Shown piece after piece: positions 20,904 through 29,626 of a stretch of DNA of 44,140 nucleotides (position 1 is the stretch's first letter; each line of letters starts with the position of its first letter). The notes below the pieces were generated by a model that made no database searches, was not told where the DNA came from, and saw only the letters and a program-made list of their open reading frames with translations. The position numbers were made by a program, and so were the translations under genes. This DNA is from Clostridiales bacterium (GTDB taxonomy: Bacteria > Bacillota > Clostridia > Christensenellales > Aristaeellaceae), in assembly GCA_015056265.1 (NCBI GenBank), contig SVGR01000007.1, positions 1-44,140 on the forward strand. Reading direction: 5' to 3'.

Positions 20904-22954
20904 GCATCCTCCCTCATTTCTGCAGAATAGATCACGATCTTATCCCAGCCTGATTCGATCTCATACACCTTTTCAAAATACCTGTCCAGGGCGTAGGTAT
21001 CCACCGTCATGCTGCTGCGTTCCGAATTGCCCACCAGGATATAATCCACGTCATATTTGGCCAGCACCTCCAGATTGCCGTAGGGATCGGCATAGAAGGC
21101 ACAGATATCCGCCTGCCTGTCCCAGGTATTGAAACCGTGAAAATACAGCCAGGTATCGGGACCGCAGACGATCCGCCTCCCCGCCAGACTGCTGACAAAA
21201 TTGATGTGCTGGGTGCCGGAGAGAAAAACGGCATGTTCCGGCGTGCTTTCCTCGATGTAATCCGCCGCTTCCACCTCCGCTTTGGAGAACATCTGCCAAT
21301 TGCTCACCGCCTCATGGGCGATGGATAATGCCCCGGTAAAGAAGCAGGCAAAGGCACACAGAGCGGCGATCACTGGCTTTGCCCGCAGGCCCTTCAGTTT
21401 GCCCAGCAGCTCCAGCCCATAATCAGCGGCAATCACGCAGCAGATCATGTACCAGATATACAAAAGCTTGTTGTTATCGTAGATATTGGGCTGGAATTGG
21501 ATCAACTCCGCCGCCAGGAAAATCACAAACGCGCCGCTGGCCAGGAATCTTCTTTTCTGATTCTTTTCCAGCAGGGCCAGCAGAATCAGCACAAAGGGAA
21601 TGCCGATATTTTTTAGGTAGAACCAGAAATATCCGTCCAGCATCCCCTGGCTGCCGTTGACCCAGTTAAACTGGAACTGCAAGAAATTTTCATTCCCCAC
21701 TGCCTGATTGAAGGTCCAGGTAAAGAGCTGAGGAGCGGCGCACAGCACAGCCAATCCCCCGAAAATGCCCCAGTGAAGCAGTGCCTTTTTTCTCTGTCCC
21801 CTGCAGCGGATGAAATCATAGGCCATCCATCCTGCGCTCAGCAGTCCCAGGGCCAGGAAGCAGTGGGTATTGATCATGGGCAGCATCCCCGCCCAGATTC
21901 CCAGCAGGATCAGCTGCCGGCAGGGCACTTCCCTGCGGATGAATACCCCCACAGGGCCGTCCTTATTCAGATTCACCTTCTCAGGCAGCGCCTGCCCCTG
22001 GGGAAGGAGACTGTCGTACAGCAGATAAATGCAGGGGATCACCTGGCACCAGCCGCCCAGGGTGGTGCGTTGGGGGATCATCATATCGGCGATCACATTG
22101 CTCCAGCGCAGATTATACGTCGTAAATTCCGCATGATTGGCCGGGGTCTGATACCAGCCGTTCATTACCAGCCGGATCCGCTCCCACAGCCCTTCCACGC
22201 TCTGCAGTTCATTCTGCCCCACCGTTCCCAGGGCCATGCCCTGCATATCAAACAGATAGACAAACCCAAGGCCGCCGTTTATAAAGAAAAACAGCGCGGC
22301 CAGCACGGCGCCCTTCCAGGTTTTTGCCATCCGCTCCGCCAGAATCAGATAACCGGAAAAGGTGAGGCCCATCATCACAATTCCGGGGAACACCATGGCA
22401 ATCTGCAGCGAGCAGCCCATCAGCAGAAAGGAAGTGGACAGGGAATCGGTAAGGAAGGGATAGGTGAGCAGTGCCCCCGGCAGGATGGAATAATCCGGAG
22501 GGAACGCGGCGTTGCGCAGACTGGTGGCAATAGACAGATGCAGGGGCAAATCCCCGTAGGTGCTCTGACCCACATACAGCGCCCCTTCCGCCGTGGGCCG
22601 CAGCACATGAGTATACTGCAGATATGCCCCCAGCACCGTCAGCGGCAGCGCAACCGACAGCAGCATCCTGCCCAGCTGCTTGTCCGCATCGGAAAAAGCG
22701 GCGCTTTCCACCCCCTTCTGACGGAAATACCATGCGCCGCCCGTCAGCAAAAAGATAAGCAGCAAAGCGCACAAATGGGCAGCCACAGTGAATTTCAGCA
22801 GGAACGCAAACAGCGCTGGCAGCCACATCATCAGCGCCAGCCCCAGGCAAAGCCCCAGCCATCCCCTGGCAATGGGCCGCACCCGGGGAAGCAAAAAATG
22901 CACGATGCCCATCCCGCACACTTCAAAAACCAGGAAATACAAAATGCCTGCCAT
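20897..22954 (-). CDS. Large multi-pass membrane protein, possible GT-C-type glycosyltransferase
   Basis: A 685-aa integral membrane protein with roughly 13 to 15 hydrophobic segments and a soluble C-terminal domain of about 150 residues. An acidic motif in an early extracellular loop, TYGDLPLHLS, resembles the catalytic Asp of lipid-dependent GT-C glycosyltransferases. The C-terminus has AADYIEESTPEHAVFLSGTQ and YADPYGNLEVLAKYDVDYILVGNSE, like the soluble tail of several GT-C or YfhO-type proteins. ATG at 22954 follows GGAGGAAGG. It leads an operon that also encodes GtrA and two exported proteins. The class is inferred from topology and the single acidic motif; the sugar and acceptor are unknown. 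Confidence 0.65.
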   Translation of the reverse strand: MAGILYFLVFEVCGMGIVHFLLPRVRPIARGWLGLCLGLALMMWLPALFAFLLKFTVAAHLCALLLIFLLTGGAWYFRQKGVESAAFSDADKQLGRMLLSVALPLTVLGAYLQYTHVLRPTAEGALYVGQSTYGDLPLHLSIATSLRNAAFPPDYSILPGALLTYPFLTDSLSTSFLLMGCSLQIAMVFPGIVMMGLTFSGYLILAERMAKTWKGAVLAALFFFINGGLGFVYLFDMQGMALGTVGQNELQSVEGLWERIRLVMNGWYQTPANHAEFTTYNLRWSNVIADMMIPQRTTLGGWCQVIPCIYLLYDSLLPQGQALPEKVNLNKDGPVGVFIRREVPCRQLILLGIWAGMLPMINTHCFLALGLLSAGWMAYDFIRCRGQRKKALLHWGIFGGLAVLCAAPQLFTWTFNQAVGNENFLQFQFNWVNGSQGMLDGYFWFYLKNIGIPFVLILLALLEKNQKRRFLASGAFVIFLAAELIQFQPNIYDNNKLLYIWYMICCVIAADYGLELLGKLKGLRAKPVIAALCAFACFFTGALSIAHEAVSNWQMFSKAEVEAADYIEESTPEHAVFLSGTQHINFVSSLAGRRIVCGPDTWLYFHGFNTWDRQADICAFYADPYGNLEVLAKYDVDYILVGNSERSSMTVDTYALDRYFEKVYEIESGWDKIVIYSAEMREDAW

Positions 22955-22990
22955 GGCCTTCCTCCGCCGCTGAAAAATGTCGTCCCTTTC

Positions 22991-23019
22991 ATTATACGGC
23001 AATTCTTCCGAAAAGGCAA
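22991..23019 (-). promoter_or_regulatory. Promoter of the surface operon
   Basis: Minus-strand TTGCCT (23019-23014) and TATAAT (22996-22991) with a 17-bp spacer, 37 nt before the start at 22954. No other promoter was seen inside the operon. Confidence 0.78.
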
Positions 23020-23045
23020 TTGATCCCTCCGGAATTTGCTCATTG

Positions 23046-23074
23046 TTTACAGTTTGGCCTTTTCATGCTATACT
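23046..23074 (+). promoter_or_regulatory. Promoter of the zinc-ribbon gene
   Basis: TTTACA (23046-23051) and TATACT (23069-23074), 17-bp spacer, 33 nt before the ATG; diverges from the surface-operon promoter. Confidence 0.75.
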
Positions 23075-23106
23075 ATTGATGAATTGACGAAAAAGAGGTG
23101 GATATC

Positions 23107-23313
23107 ATGCGCTGCGGCTGCCCCAACTGCGATAGTTTTATGATTCATTCCGAGCGGGATAATGCCTGCGTATGCCCCGATTGCCTGTATCGCTGCTATG
23201 CCTGTCAGGGCACCGGCACCGCCCTGAGCCGGGAGGCCGTGCTGGCCATGAAGGGTGTCTCCCCTGCCACCATGGAAGAAAGAATGCAGGCAGAAAAGAA
23301 GCGGGAAGGCTGA
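23107..23313 (+). CDS. Small double zinc-ribbon protein
   Basis: A 68-aa cytoplasmic protein with eight cysteines. MRCGCPNCDSF gives a CxCxxC cluster and CVCPDCLYRCYACQG gives CxCxxC plus CxxC, enough for two rubredoxin-like zinc knuckles. The rest is a short charged helix ending EERMQAEKKREG. ATG at 23107 is 9 nt after AGAGG. Such small ribbon proteins often bind nucleic acid or partner proteins; nothing more specific can be said. A dedicated promoter lies upstream. Confidence 0.75.
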   Translation: MRCGCPNCDSFMIHSERDNACVCPDCLYRCYACQGTGTALSREAVLAMKGVSPATMEERMQAEKKREG

Positions 23314-23425
23314 TTCCCCCCTGTATTTCCGCTGTTTTCACCCCGTTTTGTCCTAAAAAACTGCCTATTTGCTTGATTTTTCTTTCCCTTTATAGGATAA
23401 TAGGCCTATCTGGAGGTGATAATCC

Positions 23426-24613
23426 ATGCTGCGCATCGGACAGTTTACGGATACATTTCTTCCCATCATGGATGGGGTGGGCCGGGTGGCCCTGGCTTTT
23501 TCCGAAACCCTGTGCCATATGGGCCATCAGGTTTCCGTTGTTACTCCCATGTATGATACCGGCTTCAGAGGCGGCTATCCCTTTGAACTGGTGGATTTTT
23601 TGGGCATGAGTCTGCCGGGCATGAGATACTACAAGCAGGGCGAAGCCCCCTGGGATGCCCATTACCGCAAGCGGATGAAGATGATCCCCCTGGATATCGT
23701 ACATGCCCACAGCCCCTTTACCGCAGGGTCCGAAGCACTGCGGCTGGCCGTCCAGCGGAAGATTCCCCTGGTGGCCACCTTCCATTCCAAATACTACGAT
23801 GATTTCCTCAAGGCCACCAAATCCGAAAAGCTGGCCCGGCTGGGGGTCAAATTTGTGGTGGATTATTATGATCGCTGCGACGAAGTATGGACGGTGAGCC
23901 AGGGCACGGCTGATGTGCTCCATGAATACGGCTACGAAAAGGAGATCATCGTTATTCCCAACGGTGTTTCCATGCGCACAGCGGAAGAAGCCTCCATCAA
24001 AGAGGCAGAGCGCCGCTGGGGCCTGCAAAAGGATCCCATGATCCTGTTCGTTGGCCAGATGAATTGGAAAAAAAATCTGCTGACGGTGCTGGAGGCCTGC
24101 GCCATCATGCAGAAAAATGATACCCCCTTCCAGCTGGTATTGGCCGGCCAGGGGCCCGATATGAAGGAAATTGAGCAAAAGATTTACGATCTGGGCATCG
24201 AAGGCCGCTCCCACCTGGCGGGACATATCACCGATGCAGCCCTGCTGGACGGCCTGTACAGCCGCGCCTCTCTTTTCGCCTTCCCCTCGCTCTATGATAC
24301 TGCGGGAATGGTGGTCAGGGAAGCGGCGGTAATGGGCACCCCGTCTGTGATCGTCCGGGGCAGCAATGCCGCCGAGGTCATCGCCGATCAGCAAAACGGC
24401 TACCTGTGCGAAAACACCCCGGAGGATCTGGCCCGAATCATGACGGATGCCCTTGCCAATCCGGAACGGAATAAAGAAATCGGCCTGCAGGCTCGCAATA
24501 CCATTCCCGTTGCCTGGGAAACCATCATGGAAACGGTGGTTGCGCGCTATCAGCATCTGATTGATCTGAACCGGGAAGGAAAACTGCAGAAAAAATATCT
24601 GCGGATCGTCTGA
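23426..24613 (+). CDS. GT4-family glycosyltransferase
   Basis: A 395-aa GT-B-fold glycosyltransferase. The N-terminal domain opens with IGQFTDTFLPIMDGVGRVA, the glycine-rich acceptor loop of the GT4 family that includes diacylglycerol and phosphatidylinositol mannosyl- or glucosyltransferases. HAHSPFTAG and TFHSKYYDDF follow. The nucleotide-sugar domain has VIPNGV, ILFVGQMNWKKN and the EX7E-like region SLYDTAGMVVREAAVMGTPSV. GGAGGTGAT lies 9 nt before the ATG. A promoter-like TTGATT-17-GATAAT sits upstream. The next gene begins 28 nt later. Making a glycolipid is the likely role, inferred from the family. Confidence 0.88.
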   Translation: MLRIGQFTDTFLPIMDGVGRVALAFSETLCHMGHQVSVVTPMYDTGFRGGYPFELVDFLGMSLPGMRYYKQGEAPWDAHYRKRMKMIPLDIVHAHSPFTAGSEALRLAVQRKIPLVATFHSKYYDDFLKATKSEKLARLGVKFVVDYYDRCDEVWTVSQGTADVLHEYGYEKEIIVIPNGVSMRTAEEASIKEAERRWGLQKDPMILFVGQMNWKKNLLTVLEACAIMQKNDTPFQLVLAGQGPDMKEIEQKIYDLGIEGRSHLAGHITDAALLDGLYSRASLFAFPSLYDTAGMVVREAAVMGTPSVIVRGSNAAEVIADQQNGYLCENTPEDLARIMTDALANPERNKEIGLQARNTIPVAWETIMETVVARYQHLIDLNREGKLQKKYLRIV

Positions 24614-24641
24614 TCCTGCAAAAACACAAAGGAGAAACACG

Positions 24642-25664
24642 ATGATCAGCAACGGACTAAAAAAATTTGCCGAAGAAATGAACCTGACTGTGGAAAACAG
24701 CGTGGCCTACGGCTGGCTGAAAGGATGCCTGGTGGCATTCAGCGACGGCATGGGCTTCAAGCGGCTTTCCATCTATACCGGTCCCCTCGCCTCTGATGGG
24801 GATCAGGCCGGTCTTTCCCTTCCCTCGGATCAGGTGATCCAGAAGGTTTTGGGCTCCCTTTCCCTGTCCAATCCCTACAAGCTGCTGGTAAAAAATAAGG
24901 ATCTGCCCGCCGCCGCTGCCGCTCAGGAGGGCAAGGCGGTGGTGATGCACTTCCAGGACACCATCGGCCCCATGAAGCGCATCCGCGCCTTTACGGAAGA
25001 AATGCTGCCCATGCTGGCCCCCCTGTGCAATGCCCGTGCATGCGCCCATTGCGGCAGCCCGCTGGATGTGGATGCTCTGCCCGTGCTCACCGGAGAAGGG
25101 GCGGTACTGCCCTTCCATCTTCAGTGCCTGGAGGATGTGGAAAGAAAAGTGGACGCCATGATCAGCGAGCAAAAACCAGCTCCCTTCCTGCTGCCCATCC
25201 TGGGCGCTGTGAGCGGCGCCATCGTGGGGGCAGTGCTTTGGGTGCTGGTGGGGATGCTTGGATATATCGCCGCCCTGGTGGGCACGGTCAGCGCCTTCCT
25301 ATCCTTCAAGGCCTACACCCTGCTGGGCGGCAAGCCCGGAAAACCCCTGCTTTTCACCCTGATCCTGTGTATGATTCTTACGGTATGCCTGGGCACGCTG
25401 GGCGGCCTGGTCTGGGATATACATACCCTCTGGACGGAAAATAACTATGCCGCCATGACCGCCCATCTTTCCTATACGGAAGGGCAGTTTATTCTGGATA
25501 TGCTGCCCGTCGTGTGGCAGGATGAGGAAGTGCGCTCTACCATTTTCTCAGACGCCGGATTGGGCCTGTTTTTTGCGGCGCTGGGCTGCTACGGCATCCT
25601 GCGCAATGCCGCCATTAAGCCGGAAACGCTGCTGAAGCCCAAGCGGCTTAGCGGAAAGATCTGA
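24642..25664 (+). CDS. Membrane protein with CxxC motif, unknown function
   Basis: A 340-aa protein not recognised. The first 170 residues are soluble and include ACAHCGSPL followed later by HLQCLEDV, which may form a zinc knuckle. Then come hydrophobic segments at about 183-225 (FLLPILGAVSGAIVGAVLWV and a second), 234-256 (LLFTLILCMILTVCLGTLGG), and one near the C-terminus. It lies 28 nt after the glycosyltransferase gene and shares its transcript, ending at a strong terminator. Confidence 0.75.
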   Translation: MISNGLKKFAEEMNLTVENSVAYGWLKGCLVAFSDGMGFKRLSIYTGPLASDGDQAGLSLPSDQVIQKVLGSLSLSNPYKLLVKNKDLPAAAAAQEGKAVVMHFQDTIGPMKRIRAFTEEMLPMLAPLCNARACAHCGSPLDVDALPVLTGEGAVLPFHLQCLEDVERKVDAMISEQKPAPFLLPILGAVSGAIVGAVLWVLVGMLGYIAALVGTVSAFLSFKAYTLLGGKPGKPLLFTLILCMILTVCLGTLGGLVWDIHTLWTENNYAAMTAHLSYTEGQFILDMLPVVWQDEEVRSTIFSDAGLGLFFAALGCYGILRNAAIKPETLLKPKRLSGKI

Positions 25665-25678
25665 TTGCATCCGCTCCT

Positions 25679-25710
25679 CGCCCCGGGAATGCCCGGGGCG
25701 GATTTTTTAT
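25679..25710 (+). terminator. Terminator after the GT4 operon
   Basis: CGCCCCGGG/CCCGGGGCG, 9-bp GC-rich stem with a 4-nt loop, followed by GATTTTTTATT. Confidence 0.92.
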
Positions 25711-25883
25711 TGCCGCCAAAGAAGGGATGGTTCCCGCTGCTTTTTCATTTTTTCCGGCTGAAAACCTGTACTTTGCCGAAATCATACCATTTTTTCGCGA
25801 AATTGTTCTATCTTTTTTTTCGTTCCTGTGCTATACTTGCCGTAGATTCATGCGTTGATACGCTCATAACAGGAGGTTTTTTC

Positions 25884-26972
25884 ATGTCCAGACTGCGTAT
25901 TGGTATTATTGGCTGCGGCGGCATTGCCGGCGGTAAGCATCTTCCCTCCCTGAAGGCCCTGAACCGGGCGGATATCGTGGCCTTCTGCGATCTGATTGAA
26001 GAGCGCGCCCAGAAGGCCGCCAAGGAATACGGCACTCCCGACGCCAAGGTATACACCGATTACAAGGAATTGCTCAAGGACGAAACCATCGATATATGCT
26101 ATGTGCTTACCCCCAACCGCAGCCATGCGGATATCTCCATTGACGCCATGTACGCCGGCAAGCACGTCATGTGCGAAAAGCCCATGGCCAAAACCGCTGC
26201 TGATGCCCGTCGCATGGTAGAAGCCGCCAAGGCCACCGGCAAAAAGCTGACCATCGGCTATCAGCATCGCCAGAAGGCCGCCACCCAATATGTCAAAGCC
26301 GTTATCGACCGGGGCGACCTGGGTGAAATATACTATGCCAAGGCCCTGGCCATCCGCCGCCGGGGCACCCCCAACTGGGGCGTGTTCCTCAATGAATACG
26401 AACAGGGCGGCGGCCCCCTCATCGATATCGGCACCCACTCTCTGGATCTGACGATGTACCTGATGAACAATTATAAGCCCCGTATGGTAGTGGGCACCCG
26501 CTACAAGAAAGTGGAAAATGCCGAATGCGGCAATCCCTGGGGCGGCTGGGGTCCCGATGAAAACAAGACGCTGGAAGACGCCGCCTTCGGTTTCATCGTC
26601 ATGGAAAACGGCGCCACCATTACCCTGGATGCCACCTGGGCCCTCAACACCTCTGAACCCATCCCCGAGGGCAGCTGCCAGCTGTGCGGAAGCAAGGCCG
26701 GCGCCCAGATCAAATTTGATCAGGTGGTGGTAAACAAAGGTGAATTCAACCGGCTGGTAGAAATCAAGCCCGATCTGAGCGCCGGCGGCGTGGCCTTCTA
26801 TGACGGTGTGGCCGATACGCCCCCCATTCTGGAACAGCGCCAGTGGCTGGATGCAGTGGAAAACGATACCGATCCCACCGTCCTTCCCGAACAGGCCTGT
26901 GTGGTCAGTGAAATCCTGGAAGCCATCTACGAATCCGCCAGGACCGGCGAACCCTTCTACTTTAACAAGTAA
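25884..26972 (+). CDS. Gfo/Idh/MocA family oxidoreductase
   Basis: A 362-aa NAD(P)-dependent sugar dehydrogenase of the Gfo/Idh/MocA family. The Rossmann start is IGIIGCGGIAGGKH (6-19), the catalytic Lys lies in CEKPMAKT (97-104), and the second half has DIGTHSLDL with the family His. The long insert with NPWGGWGPDE is typical of one common subgroup of gut bacteria. AGGAGG is 8 nt before the ATG, with a TATACT -10 box about 45 nt upstream. It leads a four-gene sugar operon. Substrate unknown; a hexose, inositol or uronic derivative is expected. Confidence 0.92.
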   Translation: MSRLRIGIIGCGGIAGGKHLPSLKALNRADIVAFCDLIEERAQKAAKEYGTPDAKVYTDYKELLKDETIDICYVLTPNRSHADISIDAMYAGKHVMCEKPMAKTAADARRMVEAAKATGKKLTIGYQHRQKAATQYVKAVIDRGDLGEIYYAKALAIRRRGTPNWGVFLNEYEQGGGPLIDIGTHSLDLTMYLMNNYKPRMVVGTRYKKVENAECGNPWGGWGPDENKTLEDAAFGFIVMENGATITLDATWALNTSEPIPEGSCQLCGSKAGAQIKFDQVVVNKGEFNRLVEIKPDLSAGGVAFYDGVADTPPILEQRQWLDAVENDTDPTVLPEQACVVSEILEAIYESARTGEPFYFNK

Positions 26973-26981
26973 TCCATCCGA

Positions 26982-27008
26982 AACCGCCTTCCCAGGAGGG
27001 CGGTTTTT
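26982..27008 (+). terminator. Intra-operon hairpin with T run
   Basis: AACCGCC/GGCGGTT followed by TTTTCT between two oxidoreductase genes; the gap is only 59 nt, so it may attenuate rather than stop the transcript. Confidence 0.65.
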
Positions 27009-27031
27009 CTGCAAAGAAAGGAATGCTGATT

Positions 27032-27976
27032 ATGAAGCAATTCGCCATGCTGGGCAAATGGCATGTCCATGCCCCCGGCTACGCCAATGAACTGAACGCC
27101 CTGCCCGGCTGCCGGGTAAAAGCGGTGTGGGATCCGGATGAAGCTGCAGCCCGTGCCTGGGCCCGTTCCCTTGCCTGCCAGGCCGATACGCTGGAAAACA
27201 TCCTTGCCGATCCCGATATCGAAGGCGTTATTATCTGCAATGCCACCTCCGATCATGCCCCTCTGATCATCCAGGCCTGCCGTGCCGGGAAGGCAGTTTT
27301 TTCGGAAAAAGTGCTGGCCCTCACCACACAAGAAACGCTGTCAATCAAGCAGGCGGTGCTGGAAACAGGCGTCCGTTTTGCCATCTCCTTCCCCCATTTC
27401 AGCGAACCTGCCATTCGCTTCGCCCTGGAAATCGCCCGCTCCGGCAAGCTGGGCGCCCTCCATTATGCCCGGGTGCGCAAGGCTCACAACGGCGCCACCG
27501 GCAACTGGCTTCCGCCCCATTTCTATGATCCCATCGCCTGCGGCGGCGGGGCCATGATCGATCTGGGGGCCCATCCCATGTATCTGCTCTGCCATCTGTT
27601 GGGCGATCCCATTCGCGTACAATCCGCCTTTGCCGATCTTACCGGCCACGGGGTGGAGGATAACGCAGTCAGCCTGCTCACCTTTCCCGGCGGCGCCGTG
27701 GGGGTGTCCGAAACCGGCTTTCTTTCCCATCGCCACCCCTTCCTGATGGAAATCGGAGGAACGGAAGGTACCCTGTTGCTGCGGGACGACCAAGTAACCT
27801 ATTGCTGCAGCGAAACGGATAACAAATGGCTCTCCCCGGATAAACTTCCCGATGCCCTGCCCTCTCCCCTTGCCCAGTGGGCCCTGGCAGAAAATCAAAA
27901 TGATATTCCCGATTATCTGGGTATCAATGCCGCCCTGCGCCTCACCCGGGTAATGGAAATGGCCTATGGCCGCTGA
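27032..27976 (+). CDS. Gfo/Idh/MocA-like oxidoreductase, divergent subgroup
   Basis: A 314-aa second family member. The N-terminus (FAMLGKWHVHAPGYANEL) lacks the classical GxGxxG, having LGKWHVH, and the catalytic segment reads FSEKVLAL in place of CEKP, keeping the Lys. GGAMIDLGAHPMYLL supplies the family His. The ATG at 27032 is preferred because AAAGGA is 9 nt upstream; an ATG at 27023 overlaps that site. Both oxidoreductases may act in sequence on the same sugar, as pairs in gut operons do. The next gene starts 14 nt later. Confidence 0.85.
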   Translation: MKQFAMLGKWHVHAPGYANELNALPGCRVKAVWDPDEAAARAWARSLACQADTLENILADPDIEGVIICNATSDHAPLIIQACRAGKAVFSEKVLALTTQETLSIKQAVLETGVRFAISFPHFSEPAIRFALEIARSGKLGALHYARVRKAHNGATGNWLPPHFYDPIACGGGAMIDLGAHPMYLLCHLLGDPIRVQSAFADLTGHGVEDNAVSLLTFPGGAVGVSETGFLSHRHPFLMEIGGTEGTLLLRDDQVTYCCSETDNKWLSPDKLPDALPSPLAQWALAENQNDIPDYLGINAALRLTRVMEMAYGR

Positions 27977-27990
27977 AAGGATCTATTCAT

Positions 27991-29616
27991 ATGAATTGCT
28001 ATGCTCTTGGCATTGACTTTGGCACCCTCTCCGCCCGTGCCGCCCTGGTAAGTGTGGCCGACGGCGCAGTGGCCGCTTCTGCATCCCATGATTACCCGCA
28101 TGGGGTGATGAGCCATACCCTGCCCTGCGGAAAACCCCTGGGCCCCGGCTGGGCGCTGCAGCATCCCATGGATTATCTTCAGGCCCTGGAGGCTATCGTC
28201 CCTGCTGTTCTGAAAAAAGCGGGCGTCCGGGGAGATCAGGTGCGCGCCATCGGGGTAGATTTTACCACCAGCACCACCCTGCCTACCCTTGCCGACGGCA
28301 CGCCCCTGTGCACCCTGCCAGAATTTTTGCACGAGCCCAATGCTTATGTAAAACTGTGGAAGCATCACGCCGACAGCCAGGCACGGCATATTGAAAGCAT
28401 TGCACGGGAAATGGGTATTTCTTGGCTGCACAACACAGGCGGCCGCATTTCCCCCGAATGGCCTCTGCCCAAGCTGATGCAGATTCTGGAGGAATGCCCA
28501 GCGCTGTTTGATAAAACCGATCTCTATCTGGAGGCAGGCGACTGGATCGTATGGCAGCTGACCGGACAATTCAGCCGCAGCGCCAGCTATGCGGACAGCA
28601 AGAATTTCCACGAAAACGGCTATCCACCCCCGGCATTTTTTGAAAAAGTACACCCCCGCTTCGCCGGCATTCTGGATCATCAGTTCCGCGGCCCTGTGCT
28701 GCCCCTGGTATCCTGCGCCGGCATTCTGACGGAAAGGATGGCCGAAAAGCTCCATCTTCCCGCCGGTATTCCCGTGGCCCCTGCCATGGTGGATTCCCAT
28801 GCCGGCGCACCGGGGGCCGGGGTGGACGGGGCAGGGATTCTGCTCTCCGCTCTGGGCACTTCTGCCTGCCATATCCTGATGGACGAAAAGAATCTGGATA
28901 TCACCGGTATCGCCGCCAAGGGCATGGAAGGCATCGTTCCGGGTCTTTGCACTTATGAGGCCAATCAGTCCATGGGTGAGGTGCTGGCCTGGTTCCTGGA
29001 TCACGCTTGTCCTGCCCGCTGCCTTCAGGATGCTCAGGCCCAGGGCCTTTCCCTGCATCAATATATGAATGAAAAAGCTGCCCTGCTGCCCCCCGGTGGA
29101 AGAGGGCTGATCGCCCTGGATTGGTTCAACGGCAACCGCAGCATCCTGGTGGACAGCCGGCTGAGCGGTATGCTGCTGGGGCTTACGCTGCGCACCCAGC
29201 CGGAAGAAATCTACCGGGCGCTCATGGAGGCGTCCGCCTACACCATGCGCACCATTCTGGAAAACTATGAGCATCAGGGCCTGCCCATCCGCAAAATCAT
29301 CGCTGTTGGCGGCGTAGCCCGCAAAAGCCCCCTGCTGATGCAGATCATCAGTGACGTCACCGGCAGGGAGATCAGCGTTTCCGCTGCCAAGGAGGGGCCT
29401 GCCCAGGGCGTAGCCATCGTTGCCGCTGCCGGAACCGGGCTGTTTCCCGATCTTCCTTCCGCCATCCGTGCCATGGGTCAGGGCGCGGAAAAGGTTTACC
29501 GTCCCGGTTCCTGGCAAACGCAATATGAGCAATTGTATCGGGAATTCATCCGGCTGCACGATTATTTCGGTCGGGGAGAAAATGAGATCATGCACTGGCT
29601 GAGCAGCATGCATTGA
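27991..29616 (+). CDS. araB: FGGY-family kinase, ribulokinase type
   Basis: A 541-aa carbohydrate kinase. Phosphate motif 1 is GIDFGTLSARA (7-17). The AraB-type pair VDFTTSTTLPTLADGTPL and NAYVKLWKHHA is what separates L-ribulokinases from xylulo- and glycerokinases. Later marks are the FGGY-like ALDWFNGNRS, the adenosine motif IIAVGGVARKSPL, and the family's GREISVSA. It would phosphorylate L-ribulose (or a related pentulose) with ATP for entry into the pentose phosphate pathway. AAAGGA precedes the ATG. No araA or araD is present in the window, so the sugar may be different. Confidence 0.82.
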   Translation: MNCYALGIDFGTLSARAALVSVADGAVAASASHDYPHGVMSHTLPCGKPLGPGWALQHPMDYLQALEAIVPAVLKKAGVRGDQVRAIGVDFTTSTTLPTLADGTPLCTLPEFLHEPNAYVKLWKHHADSQARHIESIAREMGISWLHNTGGRISPEWPLPKLMQILEECPALFDKTDLYLEAGDWIVWQLTGQFSRSASYADSKNFHENGYPPPAFFEKVHPRFAGILDHQFRGPVLPLVSCAGILTERMAEKLHLPAGIPVAPAMVDSHAGAPGAGVDGAGILLSALGTSACHILMDEKNLDITGIAAKGMEGIVPGLCTYEANQSMGEVLAWFLDHACPARCLQDAQAQGLSLHQYMNEKAALLPPGGRGLIALDWFNGNRSILVDSRLSGMLLGLTLRTQPEEIYRALMEASAYTMRTILENYEHQGLPIRKIIAVGGVARKSPLLMQIISDVTGREISVSAAKEGPAQGVAIVAAAGTGLFPDLPSAIRAMGQGAEKVYRPGSWQTQYEQLYREFIRLHDYFGRGENEIMHWLSSMH

Positions 29617-29626
29617 GGGTGGGGCC

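Noticed and set aside
23107-23313. Rubredoxin
   Set aside because: Cysteines are grouped as CxCxxC and CxCxxC...CxxC rather than the two CPxCG knuckles of rubredoxin.
23390-24652. 420-codon minus-strand frame
   Set aside because: Antisense to the GT4 glycosyltransferase, which has full family motifs.
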